Positions 16,635-25,516 of a stretch of 64,000 nt of DNA are shown here, piece after piece. The DNA lies in NCBI RefSeq assembly GCF_900601905.1, contig NZ_UWFA01000380.1, positions 219,911-283,910 of the forward strand, in the 5' to 3' direction. Below the pieces are notes generated by a model. That model had not been told where the DNA came from and did no database searches. It saw only the letters and a list, made by a program, of their open reading frames with translations. Within the stretch, counting starts at the first letter, position 1. Each line of letters starts with the position of its first letter. The stretch comes from Pseudomonas viridiflava (GTDB lineage: Bacteria; Pseudomonadota; Gammaproteobacteria; Pseudomonadales; Pseudomonadaceae). Both the position numbers and the translations under genes were made by a program.

Positions 16635-18062
16635 ATGTTTGGAGATAATCTGGAAACCCTTTGTGGGTGCGTTGTTGCCGGGGCAGGGCCCTCAGGCATG
16701 GGCTTGCTGTTCAACGCCTTGAAGAGCGGCACGTTGCCTGATCTCGCTCGGGACGGCCTGATCATCGTCGATGCCAGCCCGACGCCGGGTGTCGGCTGCC
16801 TGGGGGATTACCGGATTACGGCCAATTCGGTGGGTGACGTGTTTCTCGATTGTCTGCGCGACCCGGCACTGCGCGATGTGTTCGAGCCTCTTGAACAGTC
16901 GCCCGCGTATTGGCGTATCCGCCGTCAGGCGCAGAGTGCGCCACAGCTGTCGGACGTGGGCGAGTTAATGGCGGAGGCTTCGAAACTGGTGCTGGATTTC
17001 ATTGTTCAGTACTACAACGTCAAGCTCTGGCATAGCACCAGGGTGACCGAGGTGGTAAAGGACGGGGATGACTATTGCGTCTGGGTGGAGCACGAAGGGC
17101 GTACCCGGCGTATTCGCAGTCGAGTGGTGGTGCTCAATCTGGGGGGGCAGCAGGATCCCCGAGATTTGCATGCAAGCCTGGCCGAGCACGGCTTGATGGT
17201 GCCTGCCTCCGCCACGATCAGGTCCGCTGACGAACTGCTGCGCATGAACGCGGTACAACTGCGTGAAACCTTTGCCTCGACGCTGGCTTCATCCGGGCGG
17301 ATCACTGTGGTGGGCGGCTCGCACAGCGCCTTTTCGATGCTCGAAAACCTGGCCGATGCTCTGGAGTTCGCCGGGCTGCAGGAAGTCACCCTGGTGCATC
17401 GCTCGGCGATCCGGTTGTTCTACGAAAGTGTCGAGCTGGCCCGTGCCGCAGGTTATGTGTTCGACCCGGTCAAGGATGTGTGTCCTGTTTCCGGTCGGGT
17501 CAACCGCTCTGGCGGGCTGCGTTATCGGGCGCTGGAGGTCGGGTGGGAAGTGTTGCGTCGTGGCTGGATCGGCAAGACCGGAGTTCGGGCGCGTACCTTG
17601 CGCATACAGGGTGGTTCGCCGCAGGATTACGACCAGGCGGCGCAGGCATTGATCGAATCGAGCGTGGTGGTGCAATGCACCGGCTATCAGCCGCGTTTAC
17701 CGACGCTCAGCCATGGCGATGGCAGTCCGATTGTGCTTCGTGCCACCAAAGGCGGCCTGGATTCCGATCCCAGCGGTTGCCCGCTGGATGAGGCGGGCAA
17801 TCGCTTGCACGGCCTGCACCTGTTCGGGCTCGGCGCAGGACTCGCCGCCGACTCAAGCCTGGGCAGCGAGCCGTCTTTTGACGGGCGTATTTACGGGATC
17901 TGGCAGTTTCACAACGATGCCAGCCGCACCGTGATCGACGCGGCGGTACTGCGCCTGCAACAACCCGTTGCAGACGTCGCCATGCCCGCCCGCAGCCTGG
18001 TGCAAAGGCTTGAGCAGGGCATTCCGTTCATCTTTCCGGGCTTGGCGGGGGTCGAAAGCTGA
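16635..18062 (+). CDS. FAD/NAD(P)-dependent oxidoreductase, function unassigned
   Basis: A 475-residue flavoprotein. An N-terminal Rossmann motif (CVVAGAGPSGMGLLFNAL, about residues 13-30) should bind FAD, and a second dinucleotide motif (ITVVGGSHSAFSMLENL, about residue 220) should bind NAD(P)H. The C-terminus (HLFGLGAGLA, then DGRIYGIWQFHNDAS) closes the FAD site. This two-motif order is that of class B-type flavin monooxygenases and their relatives, such as the N-hydroxylating enzymes, but no substrate-specific signature was recognised. The ribosome binding site AAGGAGATCTGACT is strong. The gene stands alone behind a 655-base AT-rich leader, which suggests special regulation or acquisition. 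Confidence 0.7.
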   Translation: MFGDNLETLCGCVVAGAGPSGMGLLFNALKSGTLPDLARDGLIIVDASPTPGVGCLGDYRITANSVGDVFLDCLRDPALRDVFEPLEQSPAYWRIRRQAQSAPQLSDVGELMAEASKLVLDFIVQYYNVKLWHSTRVTEVVKDGDDYCVWVEHEGRTRRIRSRVVVLNLGGQQDPRDLHASLAEHGLMVPASATIRSADELLRMNAVQLRETFASTLASSGRITVVGGSHSAFSMLENLADALEFAGLQEVTLVHRSAIRLFYESVELARAAGYVFDPVKDVCPVSGRVNRSGGLRYRALEVGWEVLRRGWIGKTGVRARTLRIQGGSPQDYDQAAQALIESSVVVQCTGYQPRLPTLSHGDGSPIVLRATKGGLDSDPSGCPLDEAGNRLHGLHLFGLGAGLAADSSLGSEPSFDGRIYGIWQFHNDASRTVIDAAVLRLQQPVADVAMPARSLVQRLEQGIPFIFPGLAGVES

Positions 18063-18165
18063 CCGCCACTCTTGCAACCCGCCACCCGCGTGCGAATCAC
18101 TGAACCTGTGCCAGCGTCTATCCTCATAGATCTATGAACCATCGCAGCCAGAAGAGAGGTGTCCC

Positions 18166-18411
18166 ATGCCGGTCAAGCACGATTTATTCAAGGATCTGGG
18201 TCTGACAAAAGAGCAAGTGAGCGAGCGCAGCAGTGCCGACAAGAAGCTCAACCAGTTGCTCAATGACTACAGTCAGATCGATGCGCAGGTGTTGGAGGCG
18301 GAATCCGGGGCGGCGGGCAATGTCAGCGATGATGAGCTGAAGAAACTCAAGGAAAAACGATTACTGATCAAGGACAAGATCGTTCAGCGGCTCACTGCGG
18401 AACGTCAATAG
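18166..18411 (+). CDS. YdcH-like DUF465 protein
   Basis: An 81-residue, highly charged helical protein (LNDYSQIDAQVLEAE, then DDELKKLKEKRLLIKDKIVQRL) of the DUF465/YdcH type, likely forming a helical hairpin or coiled coil. The start at 18166 has AGAGG upstream. The role is unknown. It is followed by a perfect hairpin and converges on the three-gene membrane operon. Confidence 0.75.
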   Translation: MPVKHDLFKDLGLTKEQVSERSSADKKLNQLLNDYSQIDAQVLEAESGAAGNVSDDELKKLKEKRLLIKDKIVQRLTAERQ

Positions 18412-18431
18412 ACTATCGAACAAGCCTATTC

Positions 18432-18459
18432 ACAATCGGGCCCCTTGGGGCCCGATTGT
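18432..18459. terminator. Bidirectional hairpin between convergent genes
   Basis: ACAATCGGGCCCC and GGGGCCCGATTGT form a perfect 13-bp stem with a TT loop. It separates the YdcH-like gene from the convergent DUF3618 gene and can act on both strands, although the following T-tracts are short. Confidence 0.75.
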
Positions 18460-18472
18460 CTTATGGCGCTCC

Positions 18473-19321
18473 TCAGCCCAGGCCCGGCGACAGGTCTGGA
18501 TTCAACGCCGGGTTGGCTCTGGACGACTGCTCACCGGCTTTGTTGTCGTCGGCTATCTCCTTGCCCATCCGGGTGACTTTTTCATAGCCCTCGGTGGCGA
18601 GGTTTTTTGCCTTCGCGGTCAATTCATCGCTGGCGTGTCCCATCAGCCGCTTCTCTGGTGCGCTGACAGGTAAAGCCGCACCCAGCGCGGCGCCCAGGGC
18701 AACCCCGATAGCGGCAAGCGCCAGTGGCTGTTCTCGCAGCATGTGTTCAAACCCGGACGTCGCCTTGCGGGCCTGATGATGCAGGGAGTCATTGAGGTCG
18801 TGGCTGCCCCGGTTCAATTGCTGCCCGGTGGCCGAGACTTTCTCGGTAACCTTGTCAGTCAGCTCGCCCGCTTTGTCACCCATGTGGCCGGCTTTGTCTT
18901 TCATGCGCCGGGCGGTTTCTTCGAGCCGACTTTTGGCACCGCTGAAGTTGTCCGTGACACTGTGCGCCATGTCACTGACCCGTTCCCCCAGATGGCTGAC
19001 ACCGGAGGTGCCCGAGGCGGTCGAAGGGCCGCGATTCTGGCCCATCATCAGCCACAGCAGCCCCACGGAGGTGAGTACTGTCGGTACAGGATTGCTTTTG
19101 ATGGTCGTGCCCAGGTTGCCGAGAAATTCCCCAGCGTTGCCCCGTGTGTAGTTCAGCGCTTGATCCAGTAACTGGCCTGGCGAGAATTTGCTCTCCAGGG
19201 CGTCGACAATGTTGCCAATGCTGGAGCGTTGCGCATCGATTTCGCGCTCCAGAGTCTCCGGACTTTTTTGCGAATCGCTGGCAAAGCTTTCTTCGCTTTC
19301 GAATGTGCTGTCAATGCTCAT
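18473..19321 (-). CDS. DUF3618 membrane-associated protein
   Basis: A 282-residue protein. The N-terminal SPETLEREIDAQRSSIGNIV stretch is the DUF3618 signature. A hydrophobic segment (NPVPTVLTSVGLLWLMMG, about residue 80) follows, then a long amphipathic region full of short LEA-like repeats (MKDKAGHMGDKAGELTDKVT), and a second membrane segment (QPLALAAIGVALGAALGAAL). This is the layout of stress-induced proteins resembling E. coli YqjD and ElaB. It is the third gene of an operon: its ATG overlaps the stop of the holin-X-like gene by 4 bases. Confidence 0.75.
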   Translation of the reverse strand: MSIDSTFESEESFASDSQKSPETLEREIDAQRSSIGNIVDALESKFSPGQLLDQALNYTRGNAGEFLGNLGTTIKSNPVPTVLTSVGLLWLMMGQNRGPSTASGTSGVSHLGERVSDMAHSVTDNFSGAKSRLEETARRMKDKAGHMGDKAGELTDKVTEKVSATGQQLNRGSHDLNDSLHHQARKATSGFEHMLREQPLALAAIGVALGAALGAALPVSAPEKRLMGHASDELTAKAKNLATEGYEKVTRMGKEIADDNKAGEQSSRANPALNPDLSPGLG

Positions 19322-19725
19322 GAGACTTTCCTCTGAATGGCATCCTTGTCTTTTTGCAGGGAGTTGACCGTGCGTTCAGGGGTCAGGCTGGAAACCTCGA
19401 ACCGCTTCTTGCCTGACTGAACCATGATGAACCCGACGACCATCGCAACCGCGCCGACGATCAGCGCGGCCAGCCACGGCTGCATGGTCATGGCCAGCGC
19501 ATAGACTGCCGCCAGCAGCACGAAGATCAGCCCGGCAAGCATCACGATGGCCCCCATGCCAACGGCCATGGCACCGGCTTTGGCGGTTTCCAGGGTCGTC
19601 TTGACCTCGGCTTTGGCCAGGGCCAGCTCTTTGGTCAGCAGGGCGGGGACCTCATGCGCCAGCTGACGAATCAGGCCTACCGCAGAGGTTTCGTTCTCAG
19701 GCGTCGTGTTAGGGGACATTGTCAT
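19318..19725 (-). CDS. Holin-X-like (DUF1469/YqjE-type) membrane protein
   Basis: A 135-residue protein with an amphipathic N-terminal helix (LIRQLAHEVPALLTKELALA), two membrane helices (AVGMGAIVMLAGLIFVLLAA and LAALIVGAVAMVVGFIMVQ) and a polar tail. This is the pattern of the phage-holin-like/YqjE family, found in ordinary bacterial operons and not a sign of a prophage. It overlaps the genes on both sides by 4 bases, so the three are translationally coupled. Confidence 0.78.
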   Translation of the reverse strand: MTMSPNTTPENETSAVGLIRQLAHEVPALLTKELALAKAEVKTTLETAKAGAMAVGMGAIVMLAGLIFVLLAAVYALAMTMQPWLAALIVGAVAMVVGFIMVQSGKKRFEVSSLTPERTVNSLQKDKDAIQRKVS

Positions 19726-20498
19726 GACACATCTCCTTTCGAATGGCGGTCTTCGGGTCTGCCAGTGATGTTATCGGTGGTCTGGCCCACGCTGCCGGGC
19801 TGGCGATCGTCGCTATGGCTGTCGGGGTACGTGGCATCAGCCCCGAGCGGATCATGCTGCATGGCTGAAGCGCCGCTGCCTTGCGCAAGCGGTGCATCGG
19901 GGATACCGGGCTGACCGCCGTGGCGAATATCATTGGTGTGGGGCGGGGAAGCCGGTACGTCTTGCGCCGCGCCGGGTTGGGTGGCGTAGTTGTCGGCTGG
20001 CGTGGGGGGCGTGCTGCTCGTGCCAGAATCTGTTTCGCCAGTTGCTTGCGAGGCCTGTGAGGTGCTGGAGGCTCGCAGAAAACGTGACAGTCCAAACCCC
20101 AGCGCGACGCTACCGGTCAAAAACAGCGCAGGGTTGTCCCGGGCCAGTCTGCTCGCTTGCTGGATCAGCTCATCGACGCTTTTGCCACGCAGATTGCCCG
20201 CCAGCGTGGTCATGTTTTGCGCAATGTCAGTGACGTAATGGGAAAGGCCGAAGGTGTCGTCTTCCTGCAATTGCTCGGCCGCAGATTGCGCACTTTGTGC
20301 CAGGGTTTCGATCTGCTGGGCAGCGGTGTCCCGGTACTGCTCGAATTGCGCGGTGCCATGTTCCCTGGCGCTGGCCAGTGCCGCCTGGGCGTCAGCCTGC
20401 AGGGTGCCGAGATGATCTTCCGGCGCTGCGGGCTTCCCGTTTTGTGCATTGCTGCCAGGACTTTGGGGCGTTGTGTTCGGCGTTGTGTTCATTGTCAT
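19722..20498 (-). CDS. Membrane-associated protein with disordered tail, first gene of operon
   Basis: A 258-residue protein. Residues 30-115 are helical and Ala/Gln-rich (coiled-coil-like), a single hydrophobic segment (NPALFLTGSVALGFGLSRFL) lies at about 120-140, and the last 110 residues are low-complexity and rich in Pro, Ser, Thr, Asp and Gly, so probably disordered. The segment SVDELIQQASRLARDNPALF resembles that of nutrient-deprivation-induced proteins. It opens the operon with the holin-X-like and DUF3618 genes; the shared topology suggests the three act together at the inner membrane under stress (inference). Confidence 0.65.
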   Translation of the reverse strand: MTMNTTPNTTPQSPGSNAQNGKPAAPEDHLGTLQADAQAALASAREHGTAQFEQYRDTAAQQIETLAQSAQSAAEQLQEDDTFGLSHYVTDIAQNMTTLAGNLRGKSVDELIQQASRLARDNPALFLTGSVALGFGLSRFLRASSTSQASQATGETDSGTSSTPPTPADNYATQPGAAQDVPASPPHTNDIRHGGQPGIPDAPLAQGSGASAMQHDPLGADATYPDSHSDDRQPGSVGQTTDNITGRPEDRHSKGDVS

Positions 20499-20707
20499 TC
20501 ACCATGATTGCCATTCATAAATGAAGAGCGTGCTTGGCTCACAACTGACTACGGGCCTTGCATCGGTCCATGTGCTCACATGGAGATGGAGTCAGGCTTT
20601 CAACGCGGAGTTCTGGGCGGCAGACAAATGGTCAATCGGCGCATACCGGTCTGGTTTCAGGGGTAATAGCTCGGTGCAGGAGGGCAGGCGTGGCAAACGA
20701 CGGGCAT

Positions 20708-20734
20708 AAAAAACGGCGTCATGGATGACGCCGT
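20708..20734 (-). terminator. Terminator of csrA/rsmE
   Basis: ACGGCGTCAT/ATGACGCCGT-type stem at 20713-20734; on the minus strand it is followed by six T residues (20713-20708). Confidence 0.9.
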
Positions 20735-20791
20735 ACGCGCGGGTTGCCGGATTCCATGGCAGCCTGGCTTGAATAAGGGGTGGAGGCTATT

Positions 20792-20980
20792 TCATTGTGG
20801 GTCTTGGTTCGGCGCCAGCTCCGCCTGGATACGTTTGTAGATTTCTTCACGGTGTACGGAAACATTCTTAGGTGCGTTGATGCCCAGGCGTACCTGAAGG
20901 CCCTGGACGCCCAGAATCGTGACGGTAATTTCGTCACCAATGTTTATGCTTTCGCCAACTTTACGGGTGAGTATCAACAT
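20792..20980 (-). CDS. csrA: CsrA-family RNA-binding regulator, RsmE-like
   Basis: A 62-residue CsrA protein: it starts [20 protein letters not shown] and contains [19 protein letters not shown], with R44-like arginine and the VHREE helix start used for RNA contact. It binds GGA-containing hairpins and represses translation in the Gac/Rsm pathway, where small RNAs RsmX/Y/Z titrate it. The N-terminus ([11 protein letters not shown]) is closer to RsmE than to RsmA of fluorescent pseudomonads. The ATG at 20980 follows AAGGAAAAG, itself an A(N)GGA-like site, so autorepression is plausible. It is a single gene ended by its own terminator. Confidence 0.93.
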   Translation of the reverse strand: MLILTRKVGESINIGDEITVTILGVQGLQVRLGINAPKNVSVHREEIYKRIQAELAPNQDPQ

Positions 20981-21570
20981 AATCTTTTCCTTGATGGCCT
21001 CTTGAAGCGCCTCTAGCAGGAGGCTGGCATTTGCCTTTGCGTGGTGATTGTTGCCGAGTACATCCAAATGCGTCCATCAATATGACGTTACAGGAGTGAA
21101 TTTAATTCCCTCGGTACATTTTTCTGTCATCAAGCGGCCGTTGCCAGCTGGATGAGCGCGCCAATTCTGCCTGTTTTTACGGGTAAAAGCCCGTATTTAG
21201 CGGAGCAGCCATCAAGCTTTTGTCTCAAATGCTTTACGGCATCGTCATTTCTCGATGCATTTATGCGCGCCATGCCTTAACCCTGCCGGTGTGCACGAAT
21301 GAATATCAGCGTAGGCGCAACTTCGAATGTGTGCCGGAGGATTCCGCAAATATTAATCTCCGGTCCGACACAGCACGTAGGAAAGTGCCTTAAGCGTTGT
21401 AATGCGGTGGATGCAGTTGAACTGAACAATCTTCCTTCTCACCCTATTCGGGGGGGTGGGGTAACCCTTCGGCGGAAGGGACAAAAGCGTCTATTCGGGG
21501 CCTGGCGCCTTCATGTTTATGACGGTTCGGCCGATAGCGTTTCAATATCAGCTCATCGAGTAGATCTATC
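20981..21570. other. Divergent regulatory gap between csrA and the chemoreceptor gene
   Basis: About 590 bases that must hold the promoters of csrA and of the chemoreceptor gene. A G-rich stretch (TCGGGGGGGTGGGGTAACCC, about 21449-21468) stands out. No gene, repeat or clear terminator was recognised. Confidence 0.5.
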
Positions 21571-23196
21571 ATGACACTGCGTAACCTTGGTATAGCCCCT
21601 CGGGCAGCGATTTGTTTCACCTTTATGGCACTGCTGGTGCTGTTTCTGGGGGTGATGAGCCTGAACAAAATGGCCGATCTCAATGAGATGACTGATTCTC
21701 TGGCGAGTGATGAATTGGCTTCGACTCGGCTGCTGGGTGAGCTGGCGGATACCACCACCCGGTTTCGTACCGTGTCTTATCTGATTCTGGTGAACCGTGC
21801 GCCAGCAGATTTTGCCAAGGCAGAAGCAAGGCTTGATGTCCTCACCAAGAAAGCCAATCGCATCGTCGAGGCGTACGCTCCGCTGGTTGGTGGCGAAGAA
21901 GAAGCAGGCAAGTTCAGGCAGTTCAAGGAAGCGCTGGCCAGTTATCTGGGGGCCCAGGACAAGCTGCTCGAAATAGCACGTGCCGGGCGCGACGCCGAGA
22001 TCCTGCCGCTGATCAATGGTGACCTCAAGCGCTATTCGGATCAGATGGCGCCTCTGGTCGAGTGGATGACGGAGCTCAACCGCAAGGATTCAGAGGTCGC
22101 GGTTGCTGACTCCGCAAGCGGCTACATCGCGGCGCGTAACGTGATCATCAGCGTGCTGGTGCTGGCAGCAATCATGACAATCCTGCTGGCGGTACTCCTC
22201 ACACGCAGCATTGTTCGTCCGCTGGTTGATGCCGTGCGCGCGGCGGAAGACGTCGCGCGAGGCGACCTCACCCAGCCGGTGCTGATTCAGGGTCGTGATG
22301 AAGTGACACGTCTGCAACAGGCGCTGCAAACCATGCAGAGCAATCTGCGCGATACCTTGCAGCAGATTTCCGGTTCGGCGACCCAGGTTGCTTCGGCAGC
22401 GGAAGAACTCAACGCGGTCACCGAAGAAGGGTCGCGCTCGCTGCAGCAGCAGAATGACGAAATAGAACAGGCCGCAACGGCCGTCAACGAGATGACCGCT
22501 GCTGTCGAGGAAGTCGCCAGCAATGCCGTCAGCACCTCGACCGCTTCCCAGCAATCGAGCTCTTCGGCAATCCAGGGCAGCCAGCGGGTGCAGGAAACGG
22601 TGACGGCCATCCAGCAGATGACCAACGATGTCGAGACCACCTCCGAGCAGGTTCGCAGCCTCGCGGGCCAGACGCGTGACATCGGCAAGGTGCTGGATGT
22701 GATTCGCGCCATTGCCGAGCAAACCAACCTGCTGGCCCTTAACGCTGCCATCGAGGCGGCCCGTGCCGGGGAGGCCGGTCGCGGTTTTGCCGTAGTTGCC
22801 GACGAAGTCCGCGCCCTTGCGCACCGGACTCAGCAATCAACTCAGGAAATCGAGGTCATGGTCAGTGGTATCCAGCAGGGCAGCAGCCAGGCCGTGGCAT
22901 CGATGCAAAACAGCAGCGCACGTGCCCAGGCAACGCTGGAAGTCGCCCGCAGCGCCGGTGTGGCACTGGATGAGATCACCCGCAGCGTGGGCGAGATTTC
23001 CGATCGTAATCTGGTCATCGCCAGCGCTGCCGAAGAGCAGGCACAGGTGTCCCGGGAAGTTGACCGCAACCTGGTAAATATTCGGGATTTGTCGCTGCAA
23101 TCGTCGGCGGGCGCCAATCAGACCAATTCGGCCAGTCATGAACTGTCGCGTCTGGCTGCGGAGTTGAATCAGATGGTTGGGCGTTTCAAGATCTAG
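21571..23196 (+). CDS. Methyl-accepting chemotaxis protein
   Basis: A 541-residue transducer. TM1 is at about residues 13-30 and TM2 at about 190-210, and between them lies a roughly 155-residue helical periplasmic domain of the 4HB_MCP type. A HAMP domain follows TM2 ([20 protein letters not shown]), then the signalling domain with the hairpin tip [20 protein letters not shown] and flanking adaptation helices. It senses a small ligand and controls CheA through CheW; the ligand cannot be deduced. There is no C-terminal CheR-tethering pentapeptide. The gene stands alone, with a weak GAG ribosome binding site. Confidence 0.93.
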   Translation: MTLRNLGIAPRAAICFTFMALLVLFLGVMSLNKMADLNEMTDSLASDELASTRLLGELADTTTRFRTVSYLILVNRAPADFAKAEARLDVLTKKANRIVEAYAPLVGGEEEAGKFRQFKEALASYLGAQDKLLEIARAGRDAEILPLINGDLKRYSDQMAPLVEWMTELNRKDSEVAVADSASGYIAARNVIISVLVLAAIMTILLAVLLTRSIVRPLVDAVRAAEDVARGDLTQPVLIQGRDEVTRLQQALQTMQSNLRDTLQQISGSATQVASAAEELNAVTEEGSRSLQQQNDEIEQAATAVNEMTAAVEEVASNAVSTSTASQQSSSSAIQGSQRVQETVTAIQQMTNDVETTSEQVRSLAGQTRDIGKVLDVIRAIAEQTNLLALNAAIEAARAGEAGRGFAVVADEVRALAHRTQQSTQEIEVMVSGIQQGSSQAVASMQNSSARAQATLEVARSAGVALDEITRSVGEISDRNLVIASAAEEQAQVSREVDRNLVNIRDLSLQSSAGANQTNSASHELSRLAAELNQMVGRFKI

Positions 23197-23216
23197 CTGT
23201 TCGAGCGCGGCGTTCG

Positions 23217-23290
23217 TGCAGGAGCTGCCGAAGGCTGCGAATAGCGGTTTGTCTGGTACACCGCATTTGCAGCCTTCGGCAGCTCCTGCA
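23217..23290. repeat. REPIN with CTGCCGAAGGCTGCGAA core, possible bidirectional terminator
   Basis: TGCAGGAGCTGCCGAAGGCT at the left is the inverse of AGCCTTCGGCAGCTCCTGCA at the right: perfect arms around a 30-base centre. It lies between the convergent chemoreceptor and gntP genes and could fold in either transcript. Confidence 0.88.
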
Positions 23291-23342
23291 GGTTTTGTGT
23301 TGCTCCAGACAAACCGCGATTGTCAGCAGGTTTGCAGTTCTG

Positions 23343-24695
23343 TCAGACCACCATCGACAACAGCAGGATGAAGATCAGGCCCACTACCGACAGGATGGTT
23401 TCCATCACGGTCCAGGTCTTGAAGGTTTCAGCAACGGTCATGTTGAAGTACTGCTTGACCAGCCAGAAACCGGCGTCGTTGACGTGGGACAGGATCAACG
23501 ATCCAGCCCCGGTGGCCAGCACCAGCAGCTCGCGGTTTACGCCCGGGATCAGGCCCACCACGGGTGCCACGATACCCGCGCCGGTGATGGTTGCCACGGT
23601 GGCAGAACCGGTCGCGACACGAATCACCGCAGCAACCAGCCAGGCCAGCATGATCGGGTTGATTTGTGCCTGCACCGCCATGTTACCGATCAAATCACCC
23701 ACGCCGCTGGCGACCAGCATTTGCTTGAAGCCACCACCTGCACCGACGATCAGCACGATGGCCGCTACGGGCGTCAGGCTTTGGTCCAGCAATTTCATGA
23801 TCTTGTTGCGATCAAAGCCGCGAGCCGAACCAAAGGTGTAGAACGCCAGCAGCAGGGCCGCAAGCAACGCTGTGATCGGGTGGCCGATGAAGTCCATCCA
23901 GATGCGGAACGTGTTGCCTTCTGGCAGTGCGATGTCGGCGAAGGTTTTCAGCAACATCAGGAACACAGGCAGCAGAATCGTCACCAGGGTGATGCCAAAG
24001 CCAGGCAGGTTGGTAGCGCTGGACTCTTTACCGATCTGCTCCATCAACTCCTGGGAAGGGGTGCCTGGTACGTATTTGGAAATCCATTTGCCATAGATCG
24101 GGCCGGCAATGATTGCGGTAGGCAGGGCGATCAGCAGGCCGTAGAAAATGGTCTTGCCGATATCAGCACCGAAGATGCCGATGGCCAGCAACGGGCCCGG
24201 GTGTGGCGGAACCAGGCCATGCACGGCAGACAGGCCTGCCAGCAACGGGATGCCGATCTTGACGATGGATACACCGGTGCGACGCGCCACGATGTAGACC
24301 AGCGGGATAAGCAGAACAAAGCCGATTTCGAAGAACAGCGGGATGCCCACCAGAAACGCGGCGAACATCATTGCCCAATGCACGCGTTGCTTGCCGAAGC
24401 TGCGGATCAGGGTTTGCGCGATCTGATCGGCTCCGCCTGAGTCAGCCATCAATTTGCCGAGCATGGTGCCAAGGCCGAGGATAATGCCGACGAAGCCCAG
24501 TACGCCGCCGAAGCCGTCCTGGAAAGCCTTCATGACTTTTTCCACCGGCATGCCGGATGTCAGGCCCAGAAAGCCTGCAGCGATGGTCAGCGCGACGAAG
24601 GGGTGAACCTTGAATTTGGTAATCAGCAATACCAGGCCGACGATGGTGACCACCGCGTCGAGCAACAGGTACGTTTCATGGGTCAGACCGAACAT
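23343..24695 (-). CDS. gntP: Gluconate:H+ symporter, GntP family
   Basis: A 450-residue permease with 12 or more membrane segments. The sequence (FGGVLGFVGIILGLGTMLGK, HGLVPPHPGPL, then ATGSATVATITGAG and SHVNDAGFWLVKQYF) is characteristic of GntP/GntT. The neighbouring gluconokinase and LacI-type regulator identify gluconate as the substrate. The ATG at 24695 has GGAG upstream. An A-rich Crc/Hfq motif lies about 20 bases before the start, and a palindromic GntR operator about 100 bases upstream, so the gene has its own regulated promoter between gntK and gntP. Confidence 0.93.
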   Translation of the reverse strand: MFGLTHETYLLLDAVVTIVGLVLLITKFKVHPFVALTIAAGFLGLTSGMPVEKVMKAFQDGFGGVLGFVGIILGLGTMLGKLMADSGGADQIAQTLIRSFGKQRVHWAMMFAAFLVGIPLFFEIGFVLLIPLVYIVARRTGVSIVKIGIPLLAGLSAVHGLVPPHPGPLLAIGIFGADIGKTIFYGLLIALPTAIIAGPIYGKWISKYVPGTPSQELMEQIGKESSATNLPGFGITLVTILLPVFLMLLKTFADIALPEGNTFRIWMDFIGHPITALLAALLLAFYTFGSARGFDRNKIMKLLDQSLTPVAAIVLIVGAGGGFKQMLVASGVGDLIGNMAVQAQINPIMLAWLVAAVIRVATGSATVATITGAGIVAPVVGLIPGVNRELLVLATGAGSLILSHVNDAGFWLVKQYFNMTVAETFKTWTVMETILSVVGLIFILLLSMVV

Positions 24696-24715
24696 TGGGT
24701 ATCTCTCCAGTTGTC

Positions 24716-24724
24716 TTTGTTGTT
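24716..24724 (-). promoter_or_regulatory. Crc/Hfq catabolite-repression motif before gntP
   Basis: On the minus strand the sequence is AACAACAAA, matching the AANAANAA motif that Hfq/Crc bind to block translation. It lies about 20 bases before the gntP start codon. Confidence 0.55.
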
Positions 24725-24795
24725 AAAGGAGCAGCTGCGTTGTGCCGTCGCCTTGAAGGAGGACGGATCAGGTAAATTTCAGCAGATCCAGGCGC

Positions 24796-24811
24796 AAGAC
24801 AGCGCTGTCTT
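24796..24811. promoter_or_regulatory. GntR operator 1 (gntP promoter)
   Basis: AAGACAGCGCTGTCTT is a perfect 16-bp palindrome upstream of gntP. The same core recurs at 25376 and, in half, at 25517. Confidence 0.75.
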
Positions 24812-24834
24812 TCGCGCTCACGCCTTTATCGGGC

Positions 24835-25356
24835 TCAGGACGCCTTCCACCAGTCAGCCGCTTGCTTGCCGATTTCAGCGACCGGTTGAGTGGCATCGAC
24901 CACCAGGGTCAATGGCTCGCCATAGGGCGGCTCAAGGGTCGCGAACTGGCTTTCGACCAGGCTGGCAGGCATGAAATGGCCGGGCCGATGGGCGCAGCGT
25001 TCGGTCGCAACTTCTGGAGTCAGTTCAAGAAACACGAACCCCAGGCCAGGCACGGCCTGACGCAGGCGTTCGCGATAGATGAGCTTGAGGGACGAGCAGG
25101 TCAGGACAGGGTGCTCGCCATTGGCCAGCGCTTTGGCCATTTCTTCACCCAGGCGCGTCAACCAACCGGCACGGTCTTCGTCGTTGAGAGGGTGGCCGGC
25201 GCTCATCTTGTCGATGTTGGCCTGGGGATGGAAGGCGTCACCTTCAATCAGGCGACCCCCGCTGTTCAGGGCGATTTCGGCGCCAACGACACTTTTGCCG
25301 CAACCCGAAACACCCATGACCACGAGGGCAGAAATAGCAGAATTCGCAATTGTCAC
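24835..25356 (-). CDS. gntK: Gluconokinase
   Basis: A 173-residue kinase that phosphorylates gluconate to 6-phosphogluconate, feeding the Entner-Doudoroff pathway. The P-loop VMGVSGCGKS is at about residues 13-22, with GDAFHPQANIDKMSAGHPLN binding gluconate and HFMPASLVESQFATLE near the C-terminus, all as in GntK. The start is a GTG at 25356 (VTIANS), chosen because AAGGTGG lies 6 bases upstream; an ATG frame from 25416 has no site and would include the operator. The GntR operator at 25376 is just upstream. Confidence 0.92.
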   Translation of the reverse strand: MTIANSAISALVVMGVSGCGKSVVGAEIALNSGGRLIEGDAFHPQANIDKMSAGHPLNDEDRAGWLTRLGEEMAKALANGEHPVLTCSSLKLIYRERLRQAVPGLGFVFLELTPEVATERCAHRPGHFMPASLVESQFATLEPPYGEPLTLVVDATQPVAEIGKQAADWWKAS

Positions 25357-25375
25357 AGTAGACCACCTTAACTGG

Positions 25376-25389
25376 AGACAGCGCTGTCT
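25376..25389. promoter_or_regulatory. GntR operator 2 (gntK promoter)
   Basis: AGACAGCGCTGTCT, a perfect 14-bp palindrome, lies 20 bases upstream of the gntK start codon. Confidence 0.75.
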
Positions 25390-25516
25390 TTGTCGACCTT
25401 GAGAAAGGGACGGCAACAGGTGCTTCCAGGTATTGTCATTGTTTTAATGAGTCCATTTATTCATCGCACGCTCTCTGAGCCAGGGGCGACAGAAGAAAGC
25501 ATTGTCAGGGTCCGTG

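Noticed and set aside
19318..19725. Holin-like protein as a sign of prophage
   Set aside because: It is part of a chromosomal stress-type operon and no other phage genes are present.
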